Part shown: positions 47,464-55,816 of the stretch, piece after piece
Numbering within the stretch: the first letter of the stretch is position 1
How the letters are laid out: each line of letters starts with the position of its first letter
From: Paracoccaceae bacterium
GTDB taxonomy: Bacteria > Pseudomonadota > Alphaproteobacteria > Rhodobacterales > Rhodobacteraceae
Reading direction: 5' to 3'
Length of the DNA: 64,000 bases
Assembly (NCBI GenBank): GCA_002697345.1
Contig: NZVE01000072.1
Span: 129,317 to 193,316 of the forward strand
Made by a program: the position numbers and the translations under genes
The notes under the pieces: model-generated
Database searches by the model: none
Seen by the model: only the letters and a program-made list of their open reading frames with translations
Told to the model about the DNA's origin: nothing

Positions 47464-47631
47464 CTATGATGAAATTCTTACAATATAAATTGAAAAAAAT
47501 AAGCTAGTTAAGAAAAAAACTATAGCATAACCTGCTGCATATTGAAGTTGATCTAATAAAGTCCCTTGCCGGCGTTTTGCTATTATAACACCTAATAATG
47601 CGCCTAAGATTAAACCAATTAGTGGTATCAT
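47464..47631 (-). CDS. Small two-helix membrane protein between MoxR and VWA genes
   Basis: A 55-residue ORF on the minus strand with an ATG at 47631, a good ribosome box (AAGGTG, 6 bases upstream) and a TAG at 47464-47466. It has two hydrophobic segments: residues 2-18 (IPLIGLILGALLGVIIA) and about 32-52, joined by a short loop with KRRQG and DQLQYAAGY. I know of no named family. The strong ribosome site, tight fit between moxR (83 bases) and the VWA gene (6 bases), and clean two-helix pattern make it a real gene, probably a membrane anchor or partner for this set. Confidence 0.75.
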   Translation of the reverse strand: MIPLIGLILGALLGVIIAKRRQGTLLDQLQYAAGYAIVFFLTSLFFSIYIVRISS

Positions 47632-47714
47632 TTTGTTCACCTTGTTTAAATTTGTAAATATATTATTGTTAAAAAGCCTTTGTGAGTTGTTAAGAAACCT
47701 ATTTGATAAGAGGA

Positions 47715-48554
47715 TTATCTCTGTGAACGATTTAAAAAAGCCAAACGTTCAAATAGATGTACGTCTTGTTCATTTTTTAATAAAGCACCGTGCAGGATGG
47801 GTAAAGAGTCAGATCCCGAAAGCTTAAGATCGGCTGCGTTTAAATCTTCAGATAATAACAATTTTAACCAATCTAAAACCTCCGAAGTTGAAGGTTTTTT
47901 CTTAATCCCTGTGGTATTTCTCACTTCGTAAAATTGTGTTAGTGCGACGGCTAATAAGTTCTCTTTTATCTTTGGGAAGTGCGAATGAACGATTGCCTGC
48001 ATGGTTTTTAGGTCTGGAAATTTAATATAGTGAAAGAAACAACGACGCAAAAAGGCATCAGGGAGCTCTTTTTCATTATTTGAGGTAATTATTACTACAG
48101 GTCGTTGAACCGCTTTTATGTTTTGGTCTGTTTCATAAACATGGAATTCCATTTTATCGAGCTCTTGTAACAAGTCGTTTGGAAACTCAATGTCTGCTTT
48201 ATCTATTTCATCTATAAGTAGCACACATTTATTTTTTGCCTCAAACGCCTGCCATAATTTTCCTTTTCTAATATAGTTTTTTATATTATTGACTTTTTTA
48301 TCTCCAAGCTGACTATCTCTTAGCCTGCTTACTGCATCATATTCATAAAGCCCCTGGCTTGCCTTTGTAGTGGATTTAATGTGCCACTCAATGATTTCAA
48401 GATCTAAAGCTTTGGATACTTGTTGAGCTAACTCTGTTTTTCCCGTTCCTGGTTCGCCTTTTATTAATAGGGGTCGCTCAAGTGTTACAGCAGCATTTAC
48501 AGCAATGATTAGATCGTCGGTGGCAATATATGAATCAGTACCTTTAAATTTCAT
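47715..48554 (-). CDS. MoxR-family AAA+ ATPase
   Basis: A 279-residue AAA+ ATPase: Walker A GEPGTGKT (33-40), Walker B VLLIDEIDKAD (about 107-117), sensor 1 VVIITSNNEKELPDAFLRRC with the arginine finger. It is of the MoxR/CoxD-like clade that pairs with VWA proteins to mature metalloenzymes or membrane complexes. It begins a minus-strand run MoxR, small membrane protein, VWA, M48 protease. No carbon monoxide or methanol dehydrogenase gene is nearby, so the target is unknown. It is distinct from CobS, though from the same wider clade. Confidence 0.9.
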   Translation of the reverse strand: MKFKGTDSYIATDDLIIAVNAAVTLERPLLIKGEPGTGKTELAQQVSKALDLEIIEWHIKSTTKASQGLYEYDAVSRLRDSQLGDKKVNNIKNYIRKGKLWQAFEAKNKCVLLIDEIDKADIEFPNDLLQELDKMEFHVYETDQNIKAVQRPVVIITSNNEKELPDAFLRRCFFHYIKFPDLKTMQAIVHSHFPKIKENLLAVALTQFYEVRNTTGIKKKPSTSEVLDWLKLLLSEDLNAADLKLSGSDSLPILHGALLKNEQDVHLFERLAFLNRSQR

Positions 48555-48720
48555 TTTTTTATCCGCTTTTTTGTTTTTAATTAATATTTCATTCTTAGAA
48601 TACTCATACTCCTCCTAATCCGCGTGACAAGGGGGAGATGATAAGTTAGACGATTTTATGATTGATTCAAACAACAGTTTTTTCGACTTTGCTAAGCACA
48701 CATAACTTAAAGGAAAAATT

Positions 48721-49143
48721 ATGAAATCGGTACAATCTTTGCCAAAAGATTATAGACCCTCGGAAAAAGAACCATTTATGAATGACCTCCAAGTGAAGTA
48801 CTTTCGTAAGAAGCTTTTAGAGTGGAAAAGTTCAATTTTGGATGAGACGGCTATTACGATTGAGAGCATGAAGGACACCACACGAAATATTCCTGATATT
48901 ACCGATCGTGCAAGTGAGGAAACTGATAGGGCGCTAGAGCTGAGAACACGGGATAGAGAACGAAAGTTAATTTCAAAAATTGAGTTGGCATTGCAACGTA
49001 TCGAAAATGGAGAGTATGGGTATTGCGAAGAAACTGGAGAGCCTATTTCTCTTAAACGTTTAGATGCAAGACCAATTGCTACATTTAGTCTTGAGGCTCA
49101 GGAGCGCCATGAAAGGCGTGAAAAGGTTCATAGAGACTCATAA
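48721..49143 (+). CDS. dksA: DksA/TraR-family RNA polymerase regulator
   Basis: A 140-residue DksA-like protein: the coiled-coil N-terminal region carries acidic tip residues (ITDRASEETDRALELRTRDRE), followed by a zinc-finger-like domain NGEYGYCEETGEPISLKRLDARPIATFSLEAQE. Only the first of the four zinc cysteines is present, so it belongs to the single-cysteine DksA type known from alphaproteobacteria. Such proteins still bind the secondary channel of RNA polymerase and, with ppGpp, reset promoter use during starvation. AAAGGA precedes the ATG by 6 bases. The 166-base upstream gap should contain the promoters of both dksA and the divergent moxR. Confidence 0.92.
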   Translation: MKSVQSLPKDYRPSEKEPFMNDLQVKYFRKKLLEWKSSILDETAITIESMKDTTRNIPDITDRASEETDRALELRTRDRERKLISKIELALQRIENGEYGYCEETGEPISLKRLDARPIATFSLEAQERHERREKVHRDS

Positions 49144-49197
49144 TCAAAGAGCTTCTTTTTAACTTTACTTTGTCTACTGAAGCACAGGAGGTCTAAC

Positions 49198-49788
49198 TTG
49201 TTCGAATTCATATTAGCTTCTGTTTTATTAATTATTACTCCTGGACCAGGCGTGCTATCGTTAGCAGGTGTAGGTTCAGCTTTTGGGTTCAAGTCAGGAG
49301 TCAGATACTTCTTTGGCTTATTTATAGGCCATAACTTAGTGGGTTTTTTTGTGGTTTCTGGGTTAGCTGCTTTATTACTTGGAAGCCCGTTTATTCGCAC
49401 GATACTAATGATACTTTCGAGTGCATACCTTATTTACCTTGCATCGAGTATTGCTTTTTCTGGCAACAAGGTTGGATTTAAGGCGTATTCACATATACCT
49501 GGTTTGAAATCAGGGCTCTTACTACAAATCATTAACCCGAAGGCTTACGTTGTTAGTACAACTATGTATTCAGGTTTTGTAATGATGGAAAGTTCATTAA
49601 TACTTGAAGTTTTGTTGAAATGTTTAATAGCTAACTTAATTTGGATTCCTGTTCATATCCTTTGGCTTTATCTTGGTGTAGTAATAAAGAGCTTAGAATT
49701 AACTGCCAAGATCCAAAAATTAATAAATTATTTTATGGCTGTGTCTATGATTAGTGTTGTTTTCTTAGCAATGTTGACTACTTTTTAA
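49198..49788 (+). CDS. LysE/RhtB-family amino-acid exporter
   Basis: A 196-residue inner-membrane protein with about six hydrophobic segments. The N-terminal TPGPGVLSLAGVGSAFGFKSG is the family signature (PGP followed by a long G-rich stretch), and LLLQIINPKAYVVST matches the second conserved loop. These proteins export amino acids or related metabolites using the proton gradient; the substrate is not predictable. The start is TTG, supported by AGGAGG 7 bases upstream. Its last 4 bases overlap the end of xthA, which runs the other way. Confidence 0.88.
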   Translation: MFEFILASVLLIITPGPGVLSLAGVGSAFGFKSGVRYFFGLFIGHNLVGFFVVSGLAALLLGSPFIRTILMILSSAYLIYLASSIAFSGNKVGFKAYSHIPGLKSGLLLQIINPKAYVVSTTMYSGFVMMESSLILEVLLKCLIANLIWIPVHILWLYLGVVIKSLELTAKIQKLINYFMAVSMISVVFLAMLTTF

Positions 49789-50600
49789 GTTGATAATTTC
49801 TTCATTTCTAAAGTATTCTTTTCAGATATTTTAATCCAAATTGGAACATGATCAGAAGGCCTTTCATGGCCTCGTATTTCGGAATCTATACCAGTATCCA
49901 ATAAAAGATCTATGCATTTTGGGCTTAGAAGAAAGTGATCAATTCGGATCCCGTTATTCTTGTTCCAAGATCCAGCCTGATAGTCCCAAAATGTATATTT
50001 ACTATGTGATTTATCTAATAATCTATAGCTGTCCGTATAACCCAAATTTAGAACTTTACGAAAAGCTGTCCTGCTCTCTAACAAAAATAACGCGTCATCA
50101 GTCCATTGGGTTGGTGTTGCAGCATCAATTTCCTGCGGTATGATGTTATAGTCTCCAGCAATTATTATTGGCATTTCGTAAGTTAAAAGGTTTTTTGCGT
50201 GAAGTAACATTCTCTCCATCCATTGAAGTTTGTAATCATACTTCGGTCCGGGTGTAGGATTCCCGTTTGGGGCGTATAGAGAGCATACTCGTAGTGAAAC
50301 GTCTTGCAATGAAATGGTTGCCTCAATCCACCGAGACTGTTCATCACTATCGTCACCTGGTAACCCTCTAGTAACGTCTTCTAATGGATATTTTGATAAA
50401 ATTGCTACCCCATTGAACCCTTTTTGGCCATGAGTTTGTACATTATATCCTTTGTCCTCAAAGTGTTCTTTGGGAAAGACTTCATCTCTAGATTTTATCT
50501 CTTGGAGTAAAATTACGTCAGGATTACTCTGATCTATCCATTCCGTAAGAGCATTAATTCTTGCTTTGATACCATTTATATTAAAAGTTGCAATTTTCAT
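49785..50600 (-). CDS. xthA: Exodeoxyribonuclease III
   Basis: A 271-residue AP endonuclease/3'-exonuclease of the ExoIII family. It starts MKIATFNINGIKARI, with the metal-binding VILLQEIKSRDEVFP (glutamate near 38), active-site RVCSLYAPNG, GDYNIIPQEIDAA and the final SDHVPIW histidine. It repairs abasic sites and oxidised 3' ends. In related genomes xthA lies next to erpA; here an unrecognised gene (50657-51346) sits between them. Confidence 0.94.
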   Translation of the reverse strand: MKIATFNINGIKARINALTEWIDQSNPDVILLQEIKSRDEVFPKEHFEDKGYNVQTHGQKGFNGVAILSKYPLEDVTRGLPGDDSDEQSRWIEATISLQDVSLRVCSLYAPNGNPTPGPKYDYKLQWMERMLLHAKNLLTYEMPIIIAGDYNIIPQEIDAATPTQWTDDALFLLESRTAFRKVLNLGYTDSYRLLDKSHSKYTFWDYQAGSWNKNNGIRIDHFLLSPKCIDLLLDTGIDSEIRGHERPSDHVPIWIKISEKNTLEMKKLST

Positions 50601-50656
50601 TTATAGTTTTCCAAAAGATATATAAGGCTTAGTTGGCCTGAAAATACCAAGAAAGT

Positions 50657-51346
50657 TTAATTTGTAATACAGTCTAACCATAGTTGGTCAATCTTTTGCA
50701 AGCTGGCTTTATCAAATAAATGTAGTTGTTCCCAATATTTTCCAGAGGCTATGAAGTAGTTTAACTCTTTTTCAAGCTGTAACACCTTTTTTTCGACTGA
50801 AATGCTCCAACTAATAAGGTTGGGTGGTTGTGCTAGTAGCTCTATGGAAGTTTTTGGAAATGTTAAACGGGATGTATTTTGTGACAAGTTAACCAACGCA
50901 CAGCCTTGCTTCGCAGCATGAATCAGTAATCGATTAGATTTTGCTTCTAGAGATTGGAGCGTTATATCATCTCTAAGTGGGTCAGCAGTCCCATCACCGT
51001 AGAAGTGAGTTTTTCCTTTTTCAGGGTACATCATATCACAACCAATAAAAGCGATTGTTTTTGGTCTATATTGGTAAAGCGCATAGTATCCGGCTGTGAA
51101 AGCCATTGTTCCACCGCCATATATAAAACCTCCATATTGATTTTGGGCGGCAACATAGGTTTCAGCAGAGGTAAGTTTTTTTGACTCATGTATGATCGGT
51201 GGGAGTTTAGATTTTGGAAAGTCTTCAGGATAAATTAATTCATTCCAGACGCAACTTACTTTCCAAGCATTATTAATTGCTATTACATGATCAATGCTTT
51301 TCTTGGGCATATCTCTAAACTTTAGTACGTTGGGGCCACTACCCAA
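50657..51346 (-). CDS. Protein of unknown function, Rossmann-like; true start unclear
   Basis: From TTG at 51346 the product is 229 residues starting MGSGPNVL. Features: AINNAWKV, WNELIYPEDFP, GGTMAFTAGYYALYQYRPKTIAFIGCDMMYP, THFYGDGTADPLRDD and SLEAKSNRLLIHAAKQGC. The G-S-G-P loop and GCDM strand recall DUF115/MptE-like and motility-associated glycosyltransferase-type folds, but I cannot name it. In frame upstream, codons 51370-51347 spell VLIDTIII, which completes a classical first beta strand (TIIILGSGPN) before a stop at 51371-51373, yet only ATA or ATT could start there. So the start may be a rare ATT (51355) or ATA, or the gene may have lost its start. It lies between erpA and xthA on their strand. 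Confidence 0.6.
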   Translation of the reverse strand: MGSGPNVLKFRDMPKKSIDHVIAINNAWKVSCVWNELIYPEDFPKSKLPPIIHESKKLTSAETYVAAQNQYGGFIYGGGTMAFTAGYYALYQYRPKTIAFIGCDMMYPEKGKTHFYGDGTADPLRDDITLQSLEAKSNRLLIHAAKQGCALVNLSQNTSRLTFPKTSIELLAQPPNLISWSISVEKKVLQLEKELNYFIASGKYWEQLHLFDKASLQKIDQLWLDCITN

Positions 51347-51415
51347 AATTATAATTGTATCTATAAGAACTTACTTTCACTCTCTAGCTTGCAAATAGCT
51401 AATTTTTTTATATCA

Positions 51416-51745
51416 CTAGATAGAAAAAGAAGTCCCACAACCACATGAGGTTTTTGCATTTGGGTTATCTATCGTAAATTTAGCGCCAATTAACTCTTCT
51501 GAAAAGTCAATTATTGAATTTTCTAAAAATGGCAATGAAATACTATCTATTACAACTGATTCCCCATCTTTTTCAGAAACCCAGTCCGTTTCACTAATAT
51601 CGTCTAATTTAATTTCATATTGAAACCCAGAACATCCTCCACCTTCAACTGCGATCCGTAAAGCTTTTGATTGCTTTCCAGCACCAATTTCATTTAACCT
51701 CGAAAAGGCTCGATCTGTAATTTTTGGTGGTAAAGTTAAATTCAT
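51416..51745 (-). CDS. erpA: Iron-sulfur cluster insertion protein ErpA/IscA family
   Basis: A 109-residue A-type carrier. The three cluster cysteines are present: C38 in GGGCSGFQYEIK, and C101 and C103 in TSCGCGTSFSI. These proteins receive a cluster from a scaffold and insert it into targets. Together with Mrp and BolA it shows an active Fe-S assembly background. ErpA versus IscA cannot be settled by sequence alone; the gene stands outside any isc operon and diverges from dgt, which fits ErpA. Confidence 0.92.
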   Translation of the reverse strand: MNLTLPPKITDRAFSRLNEIGAGKQSKALRIAVEGGGCSGFQYEIKLDDISETDWVSEKDGESVVIDSISLPFLENSIIDFSEELIGAKFTIDNPNAKTSCGCGTSFSI

Positions 51746-51820
51746 GGTTATCTTTCTGAAATTAATAGTTACTATTGTACTAGAATAAAATCAACTCGAC
51801 AAGAATAGGATTTTTAAATT

Positions 51821-52966
51821 ATGTTGGCTCTATATGCCTCTAACCCCCAGCAGAGTAGAGGGCGTCTCTTCAAAGAAGATGATAGCACATATAGGTCGTG
51901 TTTTCAAAGAGATAGAGATAGAATAATTCACTCGAGCTCTTTTCGAAGGTTAAAACATAAAACGCAGGTTTTTCTTGAAAATGAGGGTGATTATTTTAGA
52001 ACGAGACTAACTCACACAATTGAAGTCGCTCAAGTCGCTCGTACTATAGCTAGTGCGTTGGGTTTAGAGGTTGATTTAGCTGAAGGAATTTCATTAGCGC
52101 ATGATTTAGGGCATCCGCCATTTGGACATACTGGAGAAGAAGCCCTGGATATTTTAATGATGCCTTATGGAGGATTTGACCATAATTCCCAATCAGTATT
52201 AATAGTAACATCACTAGAGAGACATTATGCTCAGTGGGATGGCTTAAACCTGTCCTGGGAGGTTTTGGAAGGGATGGCTAAGCATAATGGGCCTATGATC
52301 AGTGGTATTCCAGAAGTCATAAGAGAGTATTCAAGCCGCCATAACCTAGAACTACAAACTTTTTCAAGTGGGGAAGCGCAGGTGGCTGCTATCGCTGACG
52401 ATATTGCGTATAATCATCATGATGTTCTTGATGGAATACGAGCGGGTTTGCTTTCCGTAGACGATATTAGAACTTTACCTATTTTGGCCTCATGTTTTAA
52501 TGAAGTTGATAAGTTGTATCCAGGTATTGATAATCTGAGACAACGTCATGAGGCTTTAAGGAGCTTTTTTAATTTTCTTGTTTCAGATGTCATCATTGAG
52601 TCAAAAAAACTATTAGGTGATTTATCAGCTCAATCTGTAATAGATATTCGTAATGCAACAAAGCCTGTAATTCAATTCTCACCTAAGGTGCGTGATGATT
52701 TAGATATTATTAGAGCTTTTTTATTTAAAGAAATGTATCGATCTCCTCCACTATTACAAATGAGAAAAATGGCTACACAAATAACAAATGAATTATTTAC
52801 TTTTTTTCTAAGGGATCAGGTACAACTTCCTAAGAAGTGGCAAGCAGATTTACAAAATTGTTCTAGTAAGACTAATGTAGCAAGGGTAGTATCAGATTAT
52901 ATCGCTGGGATGACCGATAGGTTTGCAATTAGTGAGCATCGAAGATTATGCAAATCCTTAGAGTAG
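51821..52966 (+). CDS. dgt: dGTP triphosphohydrolase-like HD-domain protein
   Basis: A 381-residue HD-superfamily enzyme that removes triphosphate from deoxynucleoside triphosphates. The N-terminal FRRLKHKTQVF precedes RTRLTHTIEV (H65), and SLAHDLGHPPFGHTGEEAL gives H94 and D95 of the HD motif; the last aspartate is in VAAIADDIAYNHHDVLDG. It is the short deoxyguanosinetriphosphatase-like form. It starts 76 bases from the divergent erpA gene and is followed by argS, the usual order in Rhodobacterales. Confidence 0.92.
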   Translation: MLALYASNPQQSRGRLFKEDDSTYRSCFQRDRDRIIHSSSFRRLKHKTQVFLENEGDYFRTRLTHTIEVAQVARTIASALGLEVDLAEGISLAHDLGHPPFGHTGEEALDILMMPYGGFDHNSQSVLIVTSLERHYAQWDGLNLSWEVLEGMAKHNGPMISGIPEVIREYSSRHNLELQTFSSGEAQVAAIADDIAYNHHDVLDGIRAGLLSVDDIRTLPILASCFNEVDKLYPGIDNLRQRHEALRSFFNFLVSDVIIESKKLLGDLSAQSVIDIRNATKPVIQFSPKVRDDLDIIRAFLFKEMYRSPPLLQMRKMATQITNELFTFFLRDQVQLPKKWQADLQNCSSKTNVARVVSDYIAGMTDRFAISEHRRLCKSLE

Positions 52967-53053
52967 GTGCTTGAGAAAATTTTTGTGGCAGATGGTTTCG
53001 TGCTAGATTTTATATTTAGGCATGTTAAACCCAGCCTAACAAAAGGATAAATC

Positions 53054-54796
53054 TTGAATATATATAGTAACATACGCGATTTAGTTGTTAGTTCTCTAGA
53101 TAAAATGGTCTCTGATGGTTTCCTAGAAATAGGGTTAAGGTATGATAATATATCAGTTGAGCCCCCTCGAGATCAGGCTCATGGAGATATGGCAACAAAT
53201 GCAGCTATGGTGCTTGCAAAATTAGCCAATAAGCCTCCCAGGCAGATAGCAGAATACCTATCTAATATTTTAATATCTGATGAGAGAGTAAGAGAGGTGA
53301 ATGTTGCAGGGCCCGGTTTTATAAATATTAGAATCGAAGAGTCTGTATTGCAGGCAGTGGTAAAATCAAGTTTACTTTTAGGAAGTAAATATGGGCAAAC
53401 TCAGCTTGGCAATGGAAAGCGAGTTAATGTAGAGTATATAAGTGCAAACCCAACTGGACCCCTCCATGTTGGCCATACTCGAGGTGCAGTTTTTGGTGAT
53501 GCATTGTCTAATCTGCTAAACTATGTCGGTTATGACGTTACGAGAGAATACTATATTAATGATGGTGGTACCCAAGTAGATGTTTTAGCCCGCTCCGTGT
53601 ATCTTAGGTATCTGGAAGCGCATGGACAAGAAGTAGTATTTGAAGATGGGACATACCCAGGTGAATATCTGGTCGAAGTAGGCCTGGCTTTGAAAGCTGA
53701 GGTTGGAGATAGGTTTTTAAAAGAAGATGAAAAAGTTTGGCTTGAGTTTATCCGGGATTACTCAACTGATATTATGATGAAATTGATAAGAGAAGATCTT
53801 GATAGTCTTGGTATTAAAATGGATAATTATTTCAGTGAAAAATCTGTGTACTCAGAAAGAAAAATTGACTTAACAATAGAACAACTTTCAAAAAGAGGTT
53901 TAATTTATGAAGGTGTATTAGAGCCTCCAAAAGGTAAGAAACTGGATGATTGGTCCCCCCGAAAACAAACCCTTTTCAAATCAACTAACTTTGGAGATGA
54001 TGTAGATCGGCCAGTGAAAAAATCTGATGGAACATGGACATACTTTGCCCCTGATATTGCTTATCATTTTGATAAAATTGATCGTGGATATGATATATTA
54101 ATTGATATTTTGGGAGCAGATCACGGAGGATATGTTAAAAGAATGAAGGCCGCAGTGCTGGCATTGTCTGATACTAAAGTCGAGCTTGATGTGAAGCTTG
54201 TTCAATTAGTAAAACTCTATCGCAATGGGGTGCCTTTTAAAATGTCAAAAAGGGCAGGAACTTTTGTTACTCTAAGTGAACTAATTCAGGAAGTTGGCTC
54301 TGATGTGGTGCGCTTTGTAATGCTTACTCGAAAAAATGACGCTCCACTTGACTTCGACCTTGAAAAGGTTCTCGATCAATCTAAGGATAATCCAGTATTT
54401 TATGTCCAATACGCACATGCTAGAGTGTGCTCTGTACTTCGAAAAGCGGTGGAAGCAGATATTGATGTTTCAGATCAGAATCTAGCCTCTGCTGACTTAA
54501 GCCAAAATAACCATCAAGTAGAGTTAAGACTTATTAAGAAGCTTGCTGAGTGGCCTAGGTTAGTACAGGTGTCGGCTAAGACTAATGAACCGCATAGGGT
54601 AGCATTTTATCTCTATGAATTGGCGGGTGATTTCCACTCTCTTTGGAATAAAGGAAATGATGAAAAGAGACTCCGTTTCATACAAGAAGATACAACCATC
54701 GCACTTGCAAAACTTGCATTGGCAAGATCTGTGGCTATTGTAATTTCCTCAGGGCTTTCTATTCTAGGGGTAGAAGCGGTTTCAGAAATGCGTTAA
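53054..54796 (+). CDS. argS: Arginyl-tRNA synthetase
   Basis: A 580-residue class I aminoacyl-tRNA synthetase. The HIGH motif is HVGH (138-141) in NPTGPLHVGHTRGA; the KMSKS motif reads K396-M-S-K-R; the N-terminal Add1 domain (about 1-110) and the C-terminal DALR anticodon-binding domain (ending RSVAIVISSGLSILGVEAVSEM) are complete. The start is TTG, with AAAGGA 8 bases upstream. The SPOR gene follows after 66 bases. Confidence 0.96.
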   Translation: MNIYSNIRDLVVSSLDKMVSDGFLEIGLRYDNISVEPPRDQAHGDMATNAAMVLAKLANKPPRQIAEYLSNILISDERVREVNVAGPGFINIRIEESVLQAVVKSSLLLGSKYGQTQLGNGKRVNVEYISANPTGPLHVGHTRGAVFGDALSNLLNYVGYDVTREYYINDGGTQVDVLARSVYLRYLEAHGQEVVFEDGTYPGEYLVEVGLALKAEVGDRFLKEDEKVWLEFIRDYSTDIMMKLIREDLDSLGIKMDNYFSEKSVYSERKIDLTIEQLSKRGLIYEGVLEPPKGKKLDDWSPRKQTLFKSTNFGDDVDRPVKKSDGTWTYFAPDIAYHFDKIDRGYDILIDILGADHGGYVKRMKAAVLALSDTKVELDVKLVQLVKLYRNGVPFKMSKRAGTFVTLSELIQEVGSDVVRFVMLTRKNDAPLDFDLEKVLDQSKDNPVFYVQYAHARVCSVLRKAVEADIDVSDQNLASADLSQNNHQVELRLIKKLAEWPRLVQVSAKTNEPHRVAFYLYELAGDFHSLWNKGNDEKRLRFIQEDTTIALAKLALARSVAIVISSGLSILGVEAVSEMR

Positions 54797-54862
54797 GGTG
54801 CAACTTAATAACGTTACAAAATAATTATAACTCGAAATAAATCGAGAAGTTATGAGGCAGAT

Positions 54863-55744
54863 ATGGCAGACGTAGACTTTGACGCTTTTTCGGTGTCAGA
54901 CCCCTCCGTTTCACGGGGTCATGTAAGTAGAGTTCTTAAGGTTATTGGAAGTTTGATATCACTTGGTTTACTATTAGGGTTAATTAACTGGGGTTATAAT
55001 TTATCATTAAGTCAATCGGCAGTATTACCTATTATCAAGGCATCCACTGGCCCATTAAAAGTTTTACCTAGGGATCCTGGCGGTAACAAAACAGCATATT
55101 TAGGTTACGCTGTGAACTCTGTCCAAGAAGATGGTGAAGTGGAAGGCCCATCTAGAAAAATAATTTTAGCACCTTCTCCAATCGGAGTGGACGAAAGTGA
55201 TCTGAGTGTGCTTACAGGGTTTGGCGATTCTAGTGGAAAAATTGACTTAAAAAAATCTATAAATCACGCATTAGCGGAGATTTTTGGTACTTCGAAAGAA
55301 ATCAAAAACACTATATCAAAATTTGAAATAAGCTCTAAGCCTATTTCGAGCACTTCAGTCATAGTGGAAAATCTATTCTTACCACTTCGACCTGTTAAAA
55401 GACCAGAGATTAGAGTGAAGGGTTTATCAACTACCCCGACGAGTAAAGTAGTTATTAATAAAAACTATAATGGGGGGGGGTTGTTATTCAAAAAAGGAGA
55501 ATCTTTGGCTCATCTTGGATCTTTCAAAAACCTCGTCATTGCTCAAGTAAAATTGGATAACTTTGTCTCTATGTATGATGATTACCTCTCAGATAAGACT
55601 ATTTTCATACAAAACTCAAAGTCTGGCGGACGCAGTATTTTCAGGATGCAGATTGGAGGTTTTTCAGATGTTGAAATGACGAAGCAGTTCTGTTCTCTTA
55701 TAAAATCGTTTGGAAATGATTGTATGCCTGTCACTTATAGATAG
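54863..55744 (+). CDS. Membrane-anchored SPOR-domain protein
   Basis: A 293-residue protein with a short cytoplasmic N-terminus, one transmembrane helix (about 26-45, IGSLISLGLLLGLINWGYN), a long low-complexity periplasmic linker and a C-terminal SPOR domain (about 230-293, SIFRMQIGGFSDVEMTKQFCSLIKSFGNDC). SPOR domains bind denuded glycan at the division septum, so this protein is likely to localise there. It lies before nagZ, another peptidoglycan gene. A run of nine G residues (55472-55480) encodes three glycines in the linker. Confidence 0.85.
   Translation: MADVDFDAFSVSDPSVSRGHVSRVLKVIGSLISLGLLLGLINWGYNLSLSQSAVLPIIKASTGPLKVLPRDPGGNKTAYLGYAVNSVQEDGEVEGPSRKIILAPSPIGVDESDLSVLTGFGDSSGKIDLKKSINHALAEIFGTSKEIKNTISKFEISSKPISSTSVIVENLFLPLRPVKRPEIRVKGLSTTPTSKVVINKNYNGGGLLFKKGESLAHLGSFKNLVIAQVKLDNFVSMYDDYLSDKTIFIQNSKSGGRSIFRMQIGGFSDVEMTKQFCSLIKSFGNDCMPVTYR
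55472..55480 (+). repeat. Homopolymer run of nine G inside the SPOR gene
   Basis: Nine consecutive G bases follow a T at 55471 and encode Gly-Gly-Gly (codons in frame) in the periplasmic linker. It is a striking tract for such an AT-rich sequence, and a length change of one or two bases would shift the frame before the SPOR domain. Confidence 0.9.
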
Positions 55745-55816
55745 AAGTAATATGGAAATTTTTACAAAGTAAGAAAATAATATGAGTTTTAAAAAACTAT
55801 ATAGATTTTTACACTT

